From the NCBI RefSeq assembly GCF_007273535.1, contig NZ_RIBP01000004.1, forward strand, positions 3,448,001-3,512,000: a stretch of DNA of 64,000 nucleotides, in the 5' to 3' direction. Made by a program: the position numbers and the translations under genes. The stretch comes from Niallia circulans. GTDB lineage: Bacteria; Bacillota; Bacilli; Bacillales; Cytobacillaceae. Under the pieces are notes generated by a model that was not told the origin of the DNA, searched no databases, and worked only from the letters and a program-made list of their open reading frames with translations. Shown piece by piece: positions 28,601-40,916 of the stretch. Position 1 is the first letter of the stretch; every line of letters begins with the position of its first letter.

Positions 28601-30014
28601 TTGCCGACAGTCTGTGGTGTGGATTGGCGAATGATTCAAAACGGTCAATAATTTCTCCATTATGGATTTTCACAGCCGCCAATTCAATAATTGTATTGTA
28701 CACGGCAGATAAACCAGTCGTCTCAACGTCAAATACTACATATGTCGCATCCTCTAAAACTATATCCTTCTCATTGTAGGCAATTGGCACACCGTCATCG
28801 ACTAGGTTAACTTCAACACCGTACAAAATTTTGACATCATTTTTCTTTCCAGCACCGAACGCTTCTGGGAATGATTGCGCCACTGCATGATCTGTTATAG
28901 CAATAGCTTTATGGCCCCATTTTTTCGCTTGGCCGACAAGTGCGCCGACAGATGAAACAGCATCCATTTGGCTCATTGGTGTGTGGAGATGGAGCTCGAC
29001 TCGTTTTTCTCCTTCTTTAGCTGTATCTTGTCTTTCCACAGGCTTTATTTCATTCAAATCATTTCCGATCATAACTAAGTCTCTGACAAAGGTGTCATTT
29101 TGAATACTGCCTCGGGCTCTGAGCCACATTCCCTTTTTAACAAGCTGGAATAATGCAGCATCTTCCTTGTCTCTTGAGAACATCTTCACCATAATAGAGC
29201 TGGTGTAATCTGTTATCTTAAATGTCAGTAATGTTCGTCCACTGCGAAGCTCTTTTGTTTCAGCGAAGAATACATATCCTTCAATCGTTACACGTCTTTC
29301 CTCATCAACAATTTCCTCAAGGCGTCGATAATCACTGTCATCCTTAATCGTTAAGCCGATGGAAAGCGGACCTGATGGAATACTCGCATCTCCCGCTTCT
29401 TTGTCAGCTTCCATCTTCTGAATATCAAGCATTGCCTGCTTGCCGCGTTCTTGGTCCTCTATTTTCTTCGCTTCAAGGAACTGAGCATACGCGTCATTCG
29501 CTTCCTGTTGTGCCACTTCTGTATCAATCATTAAGGTCGGGAAGCCAAAGTACTGATAAGCATTTGCTATCATATCAGCATATTTGCGCTTAATGGCCAA
29601 TCCTTCCATTTCGTTATTAACAAAGATGGTTAATTTATTACCCTGAATCTTAGGCACTTGTTCATTGAGCAGCTTAATGAGCGGTGGTGCAATTCCCTGC
29701 ATTTGTTCGATACACGCAGACCAGTAATCCCTTATAAGTATTTCATCTGCAAGACCTTGCTGGACACTTATGTTAAATGTTACAGATGCAATATGCTCAA
29801 AGTTGCTGATTAGCTTATCTGTAAACAGCTGGTATATGTTATAAGGAATAATGTTTTCAAACAAAAAATGAAAATGCCATTTCTTCGCTTTTCTTTCAAT
29901 AATAATCTTGTCAATTTTTGCATTTTGAAAATGGGATACAATCGCATCATCTGTTAATTGAAGCTGCTGTAATAGCAATTGAAATCGTTCCAATTTCCCT
30001 TCTATTCCTGCCAT
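25692..30014 (-). CDS. polC: DNA polymerase III alpha subunit, PolC type
   Basis: The main replicative polymerase of low-GC Gram-positives, with built-in proofreading. 1440 residues, the usual size. In order: N-terminal and OB domains (1-330), a PHP domain starting at [14 protein letters not shown] (about 330), an inserted DEDD 3'-5' exonuclease with [10 protein letters not shown] (about 425), a zinc site CTSCKQ...CPDC (about 914-940), the palm with [10 protein letters not shown] (about 968), and the C-terminal motif ending PDQNQLSLF, which contains a clamp-binding-like QLSLF. ATG start [11 protein letters not shown]. Confidence 0.98.
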   Translation of the reverse strand: MAGIEGKLERFQLLLQQLQLTDDAIVSHFQNAKIDKIIIERKAKKWHFHFLFENIIPYNIYQLFTDKLISNFEHIASVTFNISVQQGLADEILIRDYWSACIEQMQGIAPPLIKLLNEQVPKIQGNKLTIFVNNEMEGLAIKRKYADMIANAYQYFGFPTLMIDTEVAQQEANDAYAQFLEAKKIEDQERGKQAMLDIQKMEADKEAGDASIPSGPLSIGLTIKDDSDYRRLEEIVDEERRVTIEGYVFFAETKELRSGRTLLTFKITDYTSSIMVKMFSRDKEDAALFQLVKKGMWLRARGSIQNDTFVRDLVMIGNDLNEIKPVERQDTAKEGEKRVELHLHTPMSQMDAVSSVGALVGQAKKWGHKAIAITDHAVAQSFPEAFGAGKKNDVKILYGVEVNLVDDGVPIAYNEKDIVLEDATYVVFDVETTGLSAVYNTIIELAAVKIHNGEIIDRFESFANPHHRLSATTINLTGITDDLVQSAPEIDIVLRKFKEWAGDDILVAHNASFDVGFINVGYQKAGMPKADNPVIDTLELGRFLYPEMKNHRLNTLAKKFDIELTQHHRAIYDAEATGYLALIMLKDAQEKGIINHNQLNENMGQGNAYQRARPYHCTLLAQNDVGLKNLFKLVSISHLNYFYRVPRIPRSVLQKHREGLLVGSGCDKGEVFESMMQKAPEEVENVAPFYDYLEVMPKEVYAHLIEMELVQDKKALEEIIGNIVKLGEKLDIPVVATGNVHYHNPNDKIYRQILVGSQGGANPLNRHKLPDVHFRTTNEMLDSFRFLGEQKAKEIVVANSNKIADMIDVIKPIKDDLYTPKIEGADEEMREMSYSMARSIYGDELPEIVEARLEKELKSIIGHGFAVIYLISHKLVKKSLDDGYLVGSRGSVGSSFVATMTEITEVNPLPPHYVCTSCKQSEFFNDGSVGSGFDLPDKDCPDCGIRYKKDGHDIPFETFLGFKGDKVPDIDLNFSGEYQPKAHNYTKVLFGEEYVYRAGTIGTVADKTAYGYVKAYQQDNNLQIRGAEIDRLASGCTGVKRTTGQHPGGIIVVPDYMDIYDFSPIQFPADDRNSEWKTTHFDFHSIHDNLLKLDILGHDDPTVIRMLQDLSGIDPKTIPTDDPEVMKIFSGTDSLGVTAEQINCKTGTFGIPEFGTKFVRQMLEDTKPTTFSELVQISGLSHGTDVWLGNAQELIHNNICNLSEVIGCRDDIMVYLIYQGLEPAFAFKIMESVRKGKGLSDDMEEEMRKNEVPEWYIDSCKKIKYMFPKAHAAAYVLMAVRIAYFKVHLPLLYYAAYFTVRAEDFDVDAMVKGSHSIKSVIDEISGKGLDASTKEKNLLTVMELAFEMVERGFTFTKVDLYKSSASEFIIEGDSLIPPFNSIPGLGTNAALNIVRARQDGEFLSKEDLQQRGKVSKTIMEYLDNHGCLGDMPDQNQLSLF

Positions 30015-30067
30015 TTGTTCTCCCCTAACTTTTCTTAATTTCTATCCTGGCACATTGTCCAAGCTAC

Positions 30068-30076
30068 ATTATATCA
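30068..30076 (-). promoter_or_regulatory. Candidate extended -10 promoter of polC
   Basis: TGATATAAT on the minus strand, a perfect TATAAT with an upstream TGn, 54 bases before the polC ATG and downstream of the proS terminator-free side. No clear -35 hexamer is present. Confidence 0.45.
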
Positions 30077-30166
30077 TAATCTTTTTTTACTTTTAGGAAT
30101 AAAGACTGCTTAAATGTTGGCAATTTAGAGAACTAGCAAGACTTTGCTCACATTAAGCAAATCATG

Positions 30167-30205
30167 AAAAAAGCTACAGCCTTATAACGAAGGCTGTAGC
30201 TTTAT
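30167..30205 (-). terminator. proS terminator
   Basis: On the minus strand AAAGCTACAGCCT pairs with AGGCTGTAGCTTT in a 13-bp stem, with TTTTTCATG beyond. It lies just after the proS stop. Confidence 0.88.
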
Positions 30206-30209
30206 TTAC

Positions 30210-31925
<1,716 letters not shown>

Positions 31926-31946
31926 TTATATTATACAAACAGGTCA

Positions 31947-31984
31947 TGAATGAAGGTGAGGTCCACATTCACCTCACCCATTCA
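31947..31984 (-). repeat. Intercistronic hairpin between rseP and proS
   Basis: TGAATGGGTGAGGT pairs with ACCTCACCTTCATTCA around an 8-nt loop. No T-run follows, so it is more likely an mRNA processing or stability element than a terminator. Confidence 0.7.
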
Positions 31985-31999
31985 AGTCCTAAAAAACAT

Positions 32000-33268
32000 T
32001 TATTTAAGAAAGAAACGTTGAATATCATTCCAAGTAACAACAATCATTAACAGCATCAGCAATGCAAAGCCAATGAAGTGGACAATTCCTTCCTTATGCC
32101 TGTCAATTGGCTTCCCTCTTATTGCCTCAATCGCAAAGAAGAATAATCTTCCGCCGTCAAGAGCCGGCAGCGGCAATAAGTTCATAATTCCAAGGTTAAT
32201 ACTAAGTATAGCAGCCCATCTCATCAGTGAATAGATGCCTGATTGCGCAACCGTGTCCGTTGATTTATAAATGCCGACAGGTCCACTCAATGCATCAATC
32301 GAAAATTGCCCTGTTACCAGTTTTCCAACTGCACCGATGATGGTCTTTGTCCAAGTATATGTTTCAGTTAAACCATACTGGAATGCTTTTAACGGCGATT
32401 TTTCCATTGGGCTGTATACACCAACAAGTCCAATCTTTTCTCCGTCTTCCACTTCCGTTTCTTTAGGAGTAACATCAACAGTCATTTCTTTCCCATCACG
32501 GACCAGCAGGAATTCTAACTCTTCACCTGGGCTCTTTTGGATGATAGTAACAACATCTTTCCAAGTAGAAACCGATTGACCATCAATACTAAGAACAGTG
32601 TCGCCTTCTTTTAAGCCCGCGCTTATTGCTACACCATCATCCGTTAATTTCCCAAGCTGGGGCTCATTTGATGGCATGCCTTGTGTCAGTGCAATAATGA
32701 CAAACACGACAAATGCTAGAACAAAGTTCATCATTGGTCCAGCAAATATTGCTACTGTACGCTGCCATAACGTTTTACTATTAAACTGACGGTCATATGG
32801 AGCGATTTGTGTTTCAATACCATTTTCGATAATAACCGCTTCTCTGTTGATCTCAAACACTTGCAGTTCTTCATTAATGTCGTCTTCTGCATATCCTTTG
32901 ACTACTAAATCATGATCTAAATCTGCAGCTTCTACATTAATTATTCTGGCATCTGGATATTTTTCCTTATTGTTGAGAATAAGCTTCTCAACCTTGCCAT
33001 CTTTGCCAAAAAGCAGTCCAATCCGATGTCCTGCTTTAATCTCAATCATTTCAGCGTCTTCTCCCGCCATGCGTACAAATCCGCCTAATGGAAGCAGACG
33101 AATAGTATATGTGGTTTCTCCTCTTTTCTGAGAAAAGACTTTCGGACCGAATCCTATTGCAAATTCCCGACAGAGAATGCCTGCCCTTTTTGCAAACACG
33201 AAGTGCCCTAATTCATGAAAAAACACTAACGCACCGAAAATGATAATAAAAGCAACTACTGTATACAA
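32000..33268 (-). CDS. rseP: Site-2 intramembrane metalloprotease RseP/RasP
   Basis: Membrane zinc protease that cleaves anti-sigma factors such as RsiW and remnant signal peptides, named rasP in B. subtilis. The 422-residue protein has HELGH at residues 18-22 in the first membrane segment, a PDZ domain (about 195-275) and the second metal motif NLLPLPALDGGRL near residue 352. Four membrane segments are visible. It follows dxr by 15 bases. Confidence 0.96.
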   Translation of the reverse strand: MYTVVAFIIIFGALVFFHELGHFVFAKRAGILCREFAIGFGPKVFSQKRGETTYTIRLLPLGGFVRMAGEDAEMIEIKAGHRIGLLFGKDGKVEKLILNNKEKYPDARIINVEAADLDHDLVVKGYAEDDINEELQVFEINREAVIIENGIETQIAPYDRQFNSKTLWQRTVAIFAGPMMNFVLAFVVFVIIALTQGMPSNEPQLGKLTDDGVAISAGLKEGDTVLSIDGQSVSTWKDVVTIIQKSPGEELEFLLVRDGKEMTVDVTPKETEVEDGEKIGLVGVYSPMEKSPLKAFQYGLTETYTWTKTIIGAVGKLVTGQFSIDALSGPVGIYKSTDTVAQSGIYSLMRWAAILSINLGIMNLLPLPALDGGRLFFFAIEAIRGKPIDRHKEGIVHFIGFALLMLLMIVVTWNDIQRFFLK

Positions 33269-33283
33269 TATATAACCACCTTT

Positions 33284-34426
33284 TTATAGAAGTGTGCTTG
33301 CAATTTTTCTCGTTTCTTGATCAACCTCTTGTATAATGGCAAGGCTTGGATTTGTAATAGAACGATGATTATTCAACGCACTTTCAATCAGCTCCTCAAT
33401 TTGCAGGAAGCTGATTTCCCCTTTCAAGAACCTGGAAACAGCCACTTCATTGGCAGCATTAAGGACAGTCGGCAGCGTACCGCCAGCTTTTCCCGCTTCA
33501 ATCGCAAAATGCAGGCAACGGAAGCGTTCAAGATCCATATCTTGAAAATGCAGCTTCCCGATTTTCGCCAGATTCAATCGTTCTGACGATTGAAGTGGCA
33601 GTCTATCCGGATATGTAAGTGCATATTGAATAGGTACCTTCATATCTGGTGTGCCAAGCTGGGCAATAACACTGCTGTCATGGAACTCAACCATTGAGTG
33701 GATGATACTTTCCTTATGTAATAAGACATCAATTTTATCATAAGGCAATCCGAATAACCAAAATGCCTCAATAACTTCCAACCCTTTGTTCATCATTGTT
33801 GCTGAATCAATCGTAATTTTTGCACCCATTGACCAGTTTGGATGCTTTAATGCATCCTCCACTGTTACCTGCTTTAAATCGTCTCTGGACAAATCACGAA
33901 AGCTTCCGCCAGACGCTGTAATAATTAATCTGTCAATATTCTTTTCTCTTTCACCTTGTAAGCATTGATAAATAGCTGAATGCTCGCTGTCAACAGGCAG
34001 TATGGAAACGTTATTCTTTTGCGCTGCTTCCATTACCAAATGACCTGCAGTCACCAAAGTTTCCTTATTTGCAATGGCAATTGTTTTGCCAGCTTCAATC
34101 GCCTGCAAAGTAGGATACAAGCCAACACTACCTAATACAGCATTGACGAGTACTTCTGCTTTATCAAATACAGCAACCTCGACCAAACCTTCCTGGCCAA
34201 ACGTAATTTTTGTATTTGGAAATTCAGCCTTTAATGTATCACAATCTTCCTTTTCAAATACTGATACAAGTGAAGGCTTGAATTCTGCAATAATCTTTCT
34301 TGTCAGCTCCAAGTTTTTACCTGATGAAAAGGCGACAAGCTTAAAGCTTTCTGGATGCTCTCTTATAACATCCAATGTTTGTGTCCCAACCGAACCGGTT
34401 GCTCCCAATAAACTTATATGTTTCAT
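33284..34426 (-). CDS. dxr: 1-deoxy-D-xylulose 5-phosphate reductoisomerase
   Basis: Second enzyme of the MEP isoprenoid pathway, supplying undecaprenyl precursor for UppS. The 380-residue protein has NADPH-binding GATGSVG (8-14), [14 protein letters not shown] metal/substrate region seen as [23 protein letters not shown], and [25 protein letters not shown] signature in the middle. Complete and of normal length. It lies between cdsA and rseP as in B. subtilis. Confidence 0.96.
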   Translation of the reverse strand: MKHISLLGATGSVGTQTLDVIREHPESFKLVAFSSGKNLELTRKIIAEFKPSLVSVFEKEDCDTLKAEFPNTKITFGQEGLVEVAVFDKAEVLVNAVLGSVGLYPTLQAIEAGKTIAIANKETLVTAGHLVMEAAQKNNVSILPVDSEHSAIYQCLQGEREKNIDRLIITASGGSFRDLSRDDLKQVTVEDALKHPNWSMGAKITIDSATMMNKGLEVIEAFWLFGLPYDKIDVLLHKESIIHSMVEFHDSSVIAQLGTPDMKVPIQYALTYPDRLPLQSSERLNLAKIGKLHFQDMDLERFRCLHFAIEAGKAGGTLPTVLNAANEVAVSRFLKGEISFLQIEELIESALNNHRSITNPSLAIIQEVDQETRKIASTLL

Positions 34427-34515
34427 TGTCTCACTCCCAGACCATGTTGCATTTCTTTTTTCTTTTGTTATTTGTATACATTATTAAATAGAGACAATCT
34501 TCCCAGATTATTCGA

Positions 34516-35310
34516 TTATAGCTTACCTAGCATGTCTAAAATAAAATAAAGCAGTGGCCATACAAACAATAAGCTGTCGAAACGATCTAAAATACCGCCA
34601 TGCCCAGGCAGGATTCTCCCAGAATCTTTCACACCATAATGGCGCTTCAATGCAGACTCTGCCAGATCACCAATTTGTCCAAAAATAGACAAGATAATTG
34701 TGATTAAAGGTATTATAGACCATTCTATGTAGCCGAACACATAAAATAGAACCGCAACGACTACAGCACATACAATGCCCCCAACAAAACCTTCTACTGT
34801 TTTATTTGGACTGATTTCCGGCCACAACTTTCTTTTGCCGAAAGCTCGTCCAATGAAATAGGCACCTGAATCTGTTGCCCAAATAATAAACAAGGAGTAT
34901 ACAAGAATTGTCAGGTCATTATTGCTAATCTGTACAAAGAAATGAAAGCCCACGCCGATATAAAGAACGGAAAGGACAGAAAAGCTGACGTCGTCAAATG
35001 TGAACTTGTTTTTTGATGCGACCATATAGCTTAAATAAAGGAGGATTGCAAGCAATCCAATTTCTGTTTTTGACAAGTTCCAATCAGCGAGAAAACCGAT
35101 GTACTCATCTGGAAGAATAAATATCCATGTTACAAGCAAGGAAAGCATGCCGCTAAATGACCATAAGTGCAGTTTTCTCATTTTCAGCAACTCATATAAA
35201 GCTATGGCGCCAATTAAAAATGTGAACAGCACTAACGGCACATCACCAAGCAAGATAAACAGGATAAACACAGCTGCTGCAAGTACTCCTGTTATAGTTC
35301 TCTGTTTCAT
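34516..35310 (-). CDS. cdsA: Phosphatidate cytidylyltransferase
   Basis: Makes CDP-diacylglycerol for phospholipid synthesis at the membrane. 264 residues from MKQRTITGVLAAAVF; a ten-codon extension is possible but would overlap the ribosome region. About seven to eight hydrophobic segments and the family signature ALKRHYGVKDSGRILPGHGG followed by LDRFDSL near the C-terminus; SPNKTVEGFVGG precedes it. It starts 16 bases after the uppS stop. Confidence 0.95.
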   Translation of the reverse strand: MKQRTITGVLAAAVFILFILLGDVPLVLFTFLIGAIALYELLKMRKLHLWSFSGMLSLLVTWIFILPDEYIGFLADWNLSKTEIGLLAILLYLSYMVASKNKFTFDDVSFSVLSVLYIGVGFHFFVQISNNDLTILVYSLFIIWATDSGAYFIGRAFGKRKLWPEISPNKTVEGFVGGIVCAVVVAVLFYVFGYIEWSIIPLITIILSIFGQIGDLAESALKRHYGVKDSGRILPGHGGILDRFDSLLFVWPLLYFILDMLGKL

Positions 35311-35326
35311 ACATTCACAACCCTTA

Positions 35327-36103
35327 TTAGACTCCTCCAAAACGCCGCTGGCGATTTTGGAATACTTCGATTGCTTCGATTAAATGCTCCTCTTTAAAAT
35401 CTGGCCAGAGAACATCTGTAAACCAAAGCTCTGTATAGGCAAGCTGCCACAACATAAAATTACTTATCCGGATTTCGCCGCTTGTGCGAATGAGCAAGTC
35501 TGGATCATTTAATCCGCCTGTCATCAAGTAAGATGAAAATACTTCCTCTGTGATTCCATTTGCATCAAGCTCTCCGGTTTGGCTATCTTTAACGATGTTG
35601 TTAACTGCTTGCAGAATTTCCGATCTGCTTCCATAATTCAATGCAAAATTCAAATTCAAGCCAGTATTATTTTTTGTTTTTTCCACCGCATTATCCAAAG
35701 CTTTTAAGGTATGTTCCGGAAGCCTTTCTGTATAGCCAATTGCCGTTACACGAACATTCTTCTCCATTAGCTCTGGCAAGAAGGTGCTTAAGAATTGTTC
35801 TGGCAGTGACATAATATAATCAACTTCCGTTTTTGGCCGTTTCCAATTCTCTGTAGAAAAGGCATATAGGGTCAAAACTTTTATTCCCAATTCATCAGCC
35901 ATCTTTGTAATACGTTTTACACATTTCATTCCTTCGTGATGGCCAGCTATTCTTGGCAGCTTTCTTTTCTTTGCCCATCTGCCATTACCATCCATAATAA
36001 TGGCGACATGCTCTGGAATTTTCTGCTGCTTCACATTGCTTATTTGGTCTTGGAGAGTTTTAGTAGTGGTCCCCGTTTTCCATAACCTTAATTTGTTAAA
36101 CAT
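35327..36103 (-). CDS. uppS: Undecaprenyl diphosphate synthase
   Basis: cis-Prenyltransferase making the C55 lipid carrier for peptidoglycan and teichoic acid. The 258-residue protein has IIMDGNGRWAKKR with catalytic Asp38, FSTENWKRP, and the C-terminal RTSGEIRISNFMLWQ and ELWFTDVLWPDF blocks. The first 30 residues are a family-typical extension. It follows a 402-base gap with a promoter-like site and is first in the uppS-cdsA-dxr-rseP-proS operon. Confidence 0.97.
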   Translation of the reverse strand: MFNKLRLWKTGTTTKTLQDQISNVKQQKIPEHVAIIMDGNGRWAKKRKLPRIAGHHEGMKCVKRITKMADELGIKVLTLYAFSTENWKRPKTEVDYIMSLPEQFLSTFLPELMEKNVRVTAIGYTERLPEHTLKALDNAVEKTKNNTGLNLNFALNYGSRSEILQAVNNIVKDSQTGELDANGITEEVFSSYLMTGGLNDPDLLIRTSGEIRISNFMLWQLAYTELWFTDVLWPDFKEEHLIEAIEVFQNRQRRFGGV

Positions 36104-36163
36104 ACTATTGTTCCTCCAAAGTAGATCCTCTCACATCATCTATATCCTTCATTACATTCTGTT

Positions 36164-36191
36164 CTTATAATACTAACTAACTAAACATCAA
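36164..36191 (-). promoter_or_regulatory. Candidate SigA promoter of the uppS operon
   Basis: On the minus strand TTGATG, 16 bp, TATAAG, about 60 bases before the uppS ATG and downstream of the frr terminator. Confidence 0.55.
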
Positions 36192-36303
36192 AATTACCTG
36201 TAAATGCAAGCAAAAGTGAGGGCAGGCTTACATGTTCCCTTTATATCTTAAAGGAAACTAGTCTTCATAAGCAACCAAAAATAAAAATAGCCAGTGATAA
36301 TGC

Positions 36304-36332
36304 GAAAAAAACCCCCTAATAATAGAGGGTTC
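36304..36332 (-). terminator. Terminator downstream of frr
   Basis: GGAACCCTC pairs with AGGGGGTT (minus strand) around ATTATT-type loop, followed by seven T. It lies about 175 bases after the frr stop. Confidence 0.8.
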
Positions 36333-36505
36333 CAGACTTCACTTTTGATCCCATCTCCTGTTCCAGACATTTATGAAATATTAAATGTCCTGTTGGCATG
36401 GCTGATGGCAGCACCTAGCCTTAAGCATTAACCAGCAAGGCATTGATGGTAAAGGTCAGTCATCATCGTATCGGCATTTATGTTTTTGCAAACAGCAGTC
36501 AACAA
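36333..36505 (-). other. Structured non-coding stretch after frr
   Basis: About 170 bases between the frr stop and its terminator hold no ORF but several stems, including GACATTTA/TAAATGTC (36366-36389) and a GC-richer segment near 36395-36440. A GTCTGGAAC sequence occurs twice. It is either a long 3' untranslated region or an uncharacterised RNA. Confidence 0.45.
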
Positions 36506-37062
36506 TTATACCTCTAAAATTTCTTTTTCTTTTTCTTTAGTCAATGCATCAACTTTACTGATATATTCATCTGTTAACTTTTGAATGTCATCACTGAAAC
36601 CGCGAAGTGCATCTTCCGTAATGTCACCATTCTTTTCAAGCTTCTTCAAATCATCATTTCCGTCTCTGCGGATGTTACGAATCGCAATTTTTGCCTCTTC
36701 AGATTCTTTTTTGACGTTTTTCACAAGCTCTTTACGACGTTCTTCTGTAAGCATTGGGATAGACAAGCGAATGATGCTACCGTCATTCGTTGGATTTAAA
36801 CCAATATCAGACTTCAAGATTGCTTTTTCAATGTCACCTAAGATGGATTTATCATATGGTTGAATAACAAGAAGTCTTGCTTCAGGAACGCTGATTCCAG
36901 CTACTTGGTTAATTGGTGTTGGAGCACCATAATAATCTACAGAAATTCTGTCAAGAAGGGCAGCATTAGCTCTTCCTGCACGGATACTTGCAAGCTCACG
37001 AGAGTAACTTTGAATTGCTTTATCCATTCTTTCCTTTGTACTTGAAATAACTTGCTTCGGCA

Positions 37063-37063
<1 letters not shown>
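36506..37063 (-). CDS. frr: Ribosome recycling factor
   Basis: Splits post-termination ribosomes with EF-G. The 185-residue protein begins [17 protein letters not shown] and shows the conserved [25 protein letters not shown] and [18 protein letters not shown] blocks. Start overlaps the pyrH stop by one base (TAATG). Confidence 0.97.
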
Positions 37064-37815
<752 letters not shown>

Positions 37816-37845
37816 TTAAAAATAGGGAACACAATGTGCTCCCTT
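37816..37845 (-). terminator. Terminator between tsf and pyrH
   Basis: AGGGAGCAC pairs with GTGTTCCCT (minus strand) with a 3-nt loop, followed by ATTTTTA. Likely partial, so that pyrH-frr are read at a lower level than rpsB-tsf. Confidence 0.75.
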
Positions 37846-37965
37846 TCTTAAACTTGTCGAAACACTCTCAAAAGCCATTCCATGCTGCAAAGCGATAAAA
37901 AGCTTGCAGAGGTTTTGATTAAGAGCGCATTCAATCAAACAACCATTTCATGAATGATACACAAT

Positions 37966-37991
37966 ATAAGGAACACAGGTGTGTTCCTATA
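37966..37991 (-). terminator. Hairpin directly after tsf
   Basis: AGGAACAC / GTGTTCCT perfect 8-bp stem with a 4-nt loop, 15 bases after the tsf stop, followed by TATATTG. A weak terminator or mRNA 3' stabiliser. Confidence 0.5.
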
Positions 37992-38006
37992 TTAATGTCG
38001 ACAATA

Positions 38007-38891
38007 TTATTTTTTGTTAACTTGGTTCATAACTTCTTCAGCAAAGTTATCTTCACGTTTTTCGATTCCTTCTCCTACTTCATAGCGAACGAATTCACGT
38101 AAAGTTGCACCTTTAGATTCAACGAATTGACGAACCTTTTGGTCTGGGTTTTTAACGAAAGTTTGGTCAAGAACACAAACGTCTTCGAAGTATTTGCCAA
38201 GGCGGCCTTCAACCATTTTCGCAACGATGTTTTCAGGTTTTCCTTCGTTAAGTGCTTGTTGTGTTAATACTTCTCTTTCGTGCTCAACTTCTTCTTGAGA
38301 AACTTGGTCACGAGAAACGTATTTAGGGTTAAGTGCAGCGATATGCATAGCAATATCTTTAGCAGCAGCGTCATCAGTAGATCCTTCTAATACTGTAAGA
38401 ACACCAATGCGTCCGCCCATGTGAAGGTAAGCACCAAAAGCATCGCTATCTGTTTTTGATTTGATTTCAAAACGGCGCAATGAAAGTTTTTCACCAATTT
38501 TAGCCATAGCAGTATTGATGTGTGCTTCTACAGTTGTTCCTTCTGTAATATGTTGAGCAGTAGCTTCTTCAACAGTAGCAGGTTTGTTGTTTAGAAGATG
38601 TGCTGCAAGTTCTTTAACAAGTACTTGGAAACCTTCGTTTTTAGCAACAAAGTCTGTTTCTGAGTTAACTTCAAGGATTACTGCTTCGTTACCTTCAACA
38701 GCGATGTAAGTAGTACCTTCTGCAGCGATACGGTCTGCTTTTTTAGCAGCGCTAGCGATACCTTTTTCACGTAGGAAATCGATCGCTTTTTCGATATCAC
38801 CATTTGTTTCAGTTAGTGCTTTTTTACAATCCATCATTCCAGCACCAGTTTTTTCACGAAGTTCTTTAACCATTTGAGCTGTTACAGCCAT
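38007..38891 (-). CDS. tsf: Elongation factor Ts
   Basis: Guanine-nucleotide exchange factor for EF-Tu. The 294-residue protein opens with [26 protein letters not shown], the conserved EF-Tu contact TDFVAKN near residue 80, and [23 protein letters not shown] precedes the ATG. It is second in the rpsB-tsf unit with a terminator-like hairpin in the gap. Confidence 0.97.
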   Translation of the reverse strand: MAVTAQMVKELREKTGAGMMDCKKALTETNGDIEKAIDFLREKGIASAAKKADRIAAEGTTYIAVEGNEAVILEVNSETDFVAKNEGFQVLVKELAAHLLNNKPATVEEATAQHITEGTTVEAHINTAMAKIGEKLSLRRFEIKSKTDSDAFGAYLHMGGRIGVLTVLEGSTDDAAAKDIAMHIAALNPKYVSRDQVSQEEVEHEREVLTQQALNEGKPENIVAKMVEGRLGKYFEDVCVLDQTFVKNPDQKVRQFVESKGATLREFVRYEVGEGIEKREDNFAEEVMNQVNKK

Positions 38892-38971
38892 GTTTGTTTC
38901 CTCCTTGTAATATCCGTATGTACGTATACTTATTGTTTGTCCATTTATTATTGCTTTTAAGCAATTCTCTT

Positions 38972-39011
38972 TAAAAAAAGGTGATAAGAGGGCTGCTCTT
39001 TATCACCTTTT
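38972..39011 (-). terminator. Attenuator-like terminator between rpsB and tsf
   Basis: AAAAGGTGATAAAGAG pairs with CTCTTATCACCTTTT (minus strand) and is followed by TTTTAAAG. It sits in the 229-base rpsB-tsf gap and would lower tsf relative to rpsB. Confidence 0.82.
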
Positions 39012-39120
39012 CCACAAGTCCCTAAACTAGAGTGTCTAGCAAAAGACTACTAGGTTGATAAAAACCACGTTGTGATCTCTATGCTCTGTTCGTTTTTGTA
39101 GCAGACACAGTTATTTTGAC

Positions 39121-39861
<741 letters not shown>

Positions 39862-39865
39862 TCAT

Positions 39866-39906
39866 ATTTAATCAAAACTGTAGCAATACAGCACCAATGA
39901 TTAAAT
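39866..39906 (-). promoter_or_regulatory. Branched stem-loop in the rpsB leader
   Basis: On the minus strand ATTTAATCA (39874 end outward pairing) forms a perfect 9-bp stem between 39898-39906 and 39866-39874, enclosing CTGTA/TACAG (39878-39891). It lies in the transcript leader, 44-84 bases before the rpsB ATG. A candidate site for S2 autoregulation; no known class recognised. Confidence 0.6.
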
Positions 39907-39936
39907 CCAAAAGCGTGTGTATTAACACCGTTTTTT

Positions 39937-39965
39937 AATATATCATATGTATGATAGACAATCAA
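39937..39965 (-). promoter_or_regulatory. SigA promoter of rpsB with embedded palindrome
   Basis: On the minus strand TTGATT, exactly 17 bp, TATATT with TGn (TGATATATT). The -35 overlaps the swrB stop codon region. The spacer and -10 edge form a palindrome TATCATA-CA-TATGATA (39941-39956). It lets rpsB-tsf be expressed apart from the fla/che operon. Confidence 0.6.
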
Positions 39966-39966
39966 G

Positions 39967-40581
39967 CTATTCATGATTTTTTTGTCTAAATTTCAACAAT
40001 AATTCTATCTCTGTCTTTCCTTTATTTAATTGTTTAGCAATTTCTTCAATCGTTTTCCCTTGCTCCTCAAGCTCTGTCACTACCTCAAGCAGTGTCTTTT
40101 CCTTTTCCTCTGGCTCTTCTTCTTTTTCGACAATTTCTTCTTCTGCAACAACCTCTTCTTGAATTGCCTTTACTTTTTTATCTTCCTCTGGAAATTGCGG
40201 CAAGATTAAATCCAACAGCTCTTCTACATCATCATTGCCTGTAGGTTTCTCAAAGGTTTGATAGGATTTGGCTGCAGCTCTATATGTATTGATCATCGGC
40301 ATTTGTTTCGGTTCGGTAACTACTGACGGTTGGCTTTGTGGGTTTTCTTTTTTGCTTTCTTCTAAATTACCATCGAGCTTTTGAATTCTATCAAGAAACA
40401 ATTCATTTTCCTCTTTTATTTCGGCAATAAAGCTTGAAATGATTTCTTCCATTTCTTCTAGAGCCTTTTCCTGACGACTTTCAAATGCTGCCAGCCTGTT
40501 TTGTCTTATAAACAGCAACGCAATGCATAACAATGCCAAAATATTTAACGCAATACTAAAAACAAGCAGAAAATTCACCAT
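39967..40581 (-). CDS. swrB: Swarming motility protein SwrB
   Basis: A 204-residue membrane-anchored protein that in B. subtilis promotes flagellar type III export activation and SigD activity. The N-terminus is one hydrophobic segment (about 4-26, LLVFSIALNILALLCIALLF), followed by an acidic coiled-coil stretch, a variable linker and a Glu-rich region (EEEIVEKEEEPEEKEK), ending in a small helix-turn-helix-like tail ELEEQGKTIEEIAKQLNKGKTEIELLLKF (seen at 165-200). Longer than the 167-residue B. subtilis protein. Named by position and layout. Confidence 0.85.
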   Translation of the reverse strand: MVNFLLVFSIALNILALLCIALLFIRQNRLAAFESRQEKALEEMEEIISSFIAEIKEENELFLDRIQKLDGNLEESKKENPQSQPSVVTEPKQMPMINTYRAAAKSYQTFEKPTGNDDVEELLDLILPQFPEEDKKVKAIQEEVVAEEEIVEKEEEPEEKEKTLLEVVTELEEQGKTIEEIAKQLNKGKTEIELLLKFRQKNHE

Positions 40582-40596
40582 TGTTTTTACCTCAAT

Positions 40597-40905
40597 CTAT
40601 CCACTATAGTCAATAACATTCCCTTTATAAGGGTGTTCAGAAAGCAACTGCTCCTCATCCTTATTCTGCTTCTTCTTTTTTTGAGAATCGGAGCGGCTCT
40701 TTCCATCTTTGTGTCTATTATTGGAGATATTCCCCTTTTCTTCTCCTTTAATGACCGTAGTTCTTTTTTTTATTTCTTCTTGCAAGGTGGCTTGCAGGGC
40801 ATGATTGTTCATCAACTGCCCGCGTTGATCCTGCTGGTCCTGTATTTTGCCTGCGTCATAAGTTCTCGGCAAGGCCACCTGCATTTCAATTGCTTTTAAA
40901 CTCAT
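40597..40905 (-). CDS. Small hydrophilic protein between sigD and swrB
   Basis: A 102-residue protein I do not recognise. It starts MSLKAIEMQVALPRTYDAGK behind a GAGG site and lies 11 bases after sigD and 15 bases before swrB, so it is co-transcribed with them. It is rich in Lys, Gln, Asp and Ser, with a basic middle (KSRSDSQKKKKQNKDEE) and a C-terminus EHPYKGNVIDYSG. No signal peptide or membrane segment. B. subtilis has no gene at this site. Context suggests a motility-linked role, which is inference. Confidence 0.78.
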   Translation of the reverse strand: MSLKAIEMQVALPRTYDAGKIQDQQDQRGQLMNNHALQATLQEEIKKRTTVIKGEEKGNISNNRHKDGKSRSDSQKKKKQNKDEEQLLSEHPYKGNVIDYSG

Positions 40906-40916
40906 TATCCTCGCCT

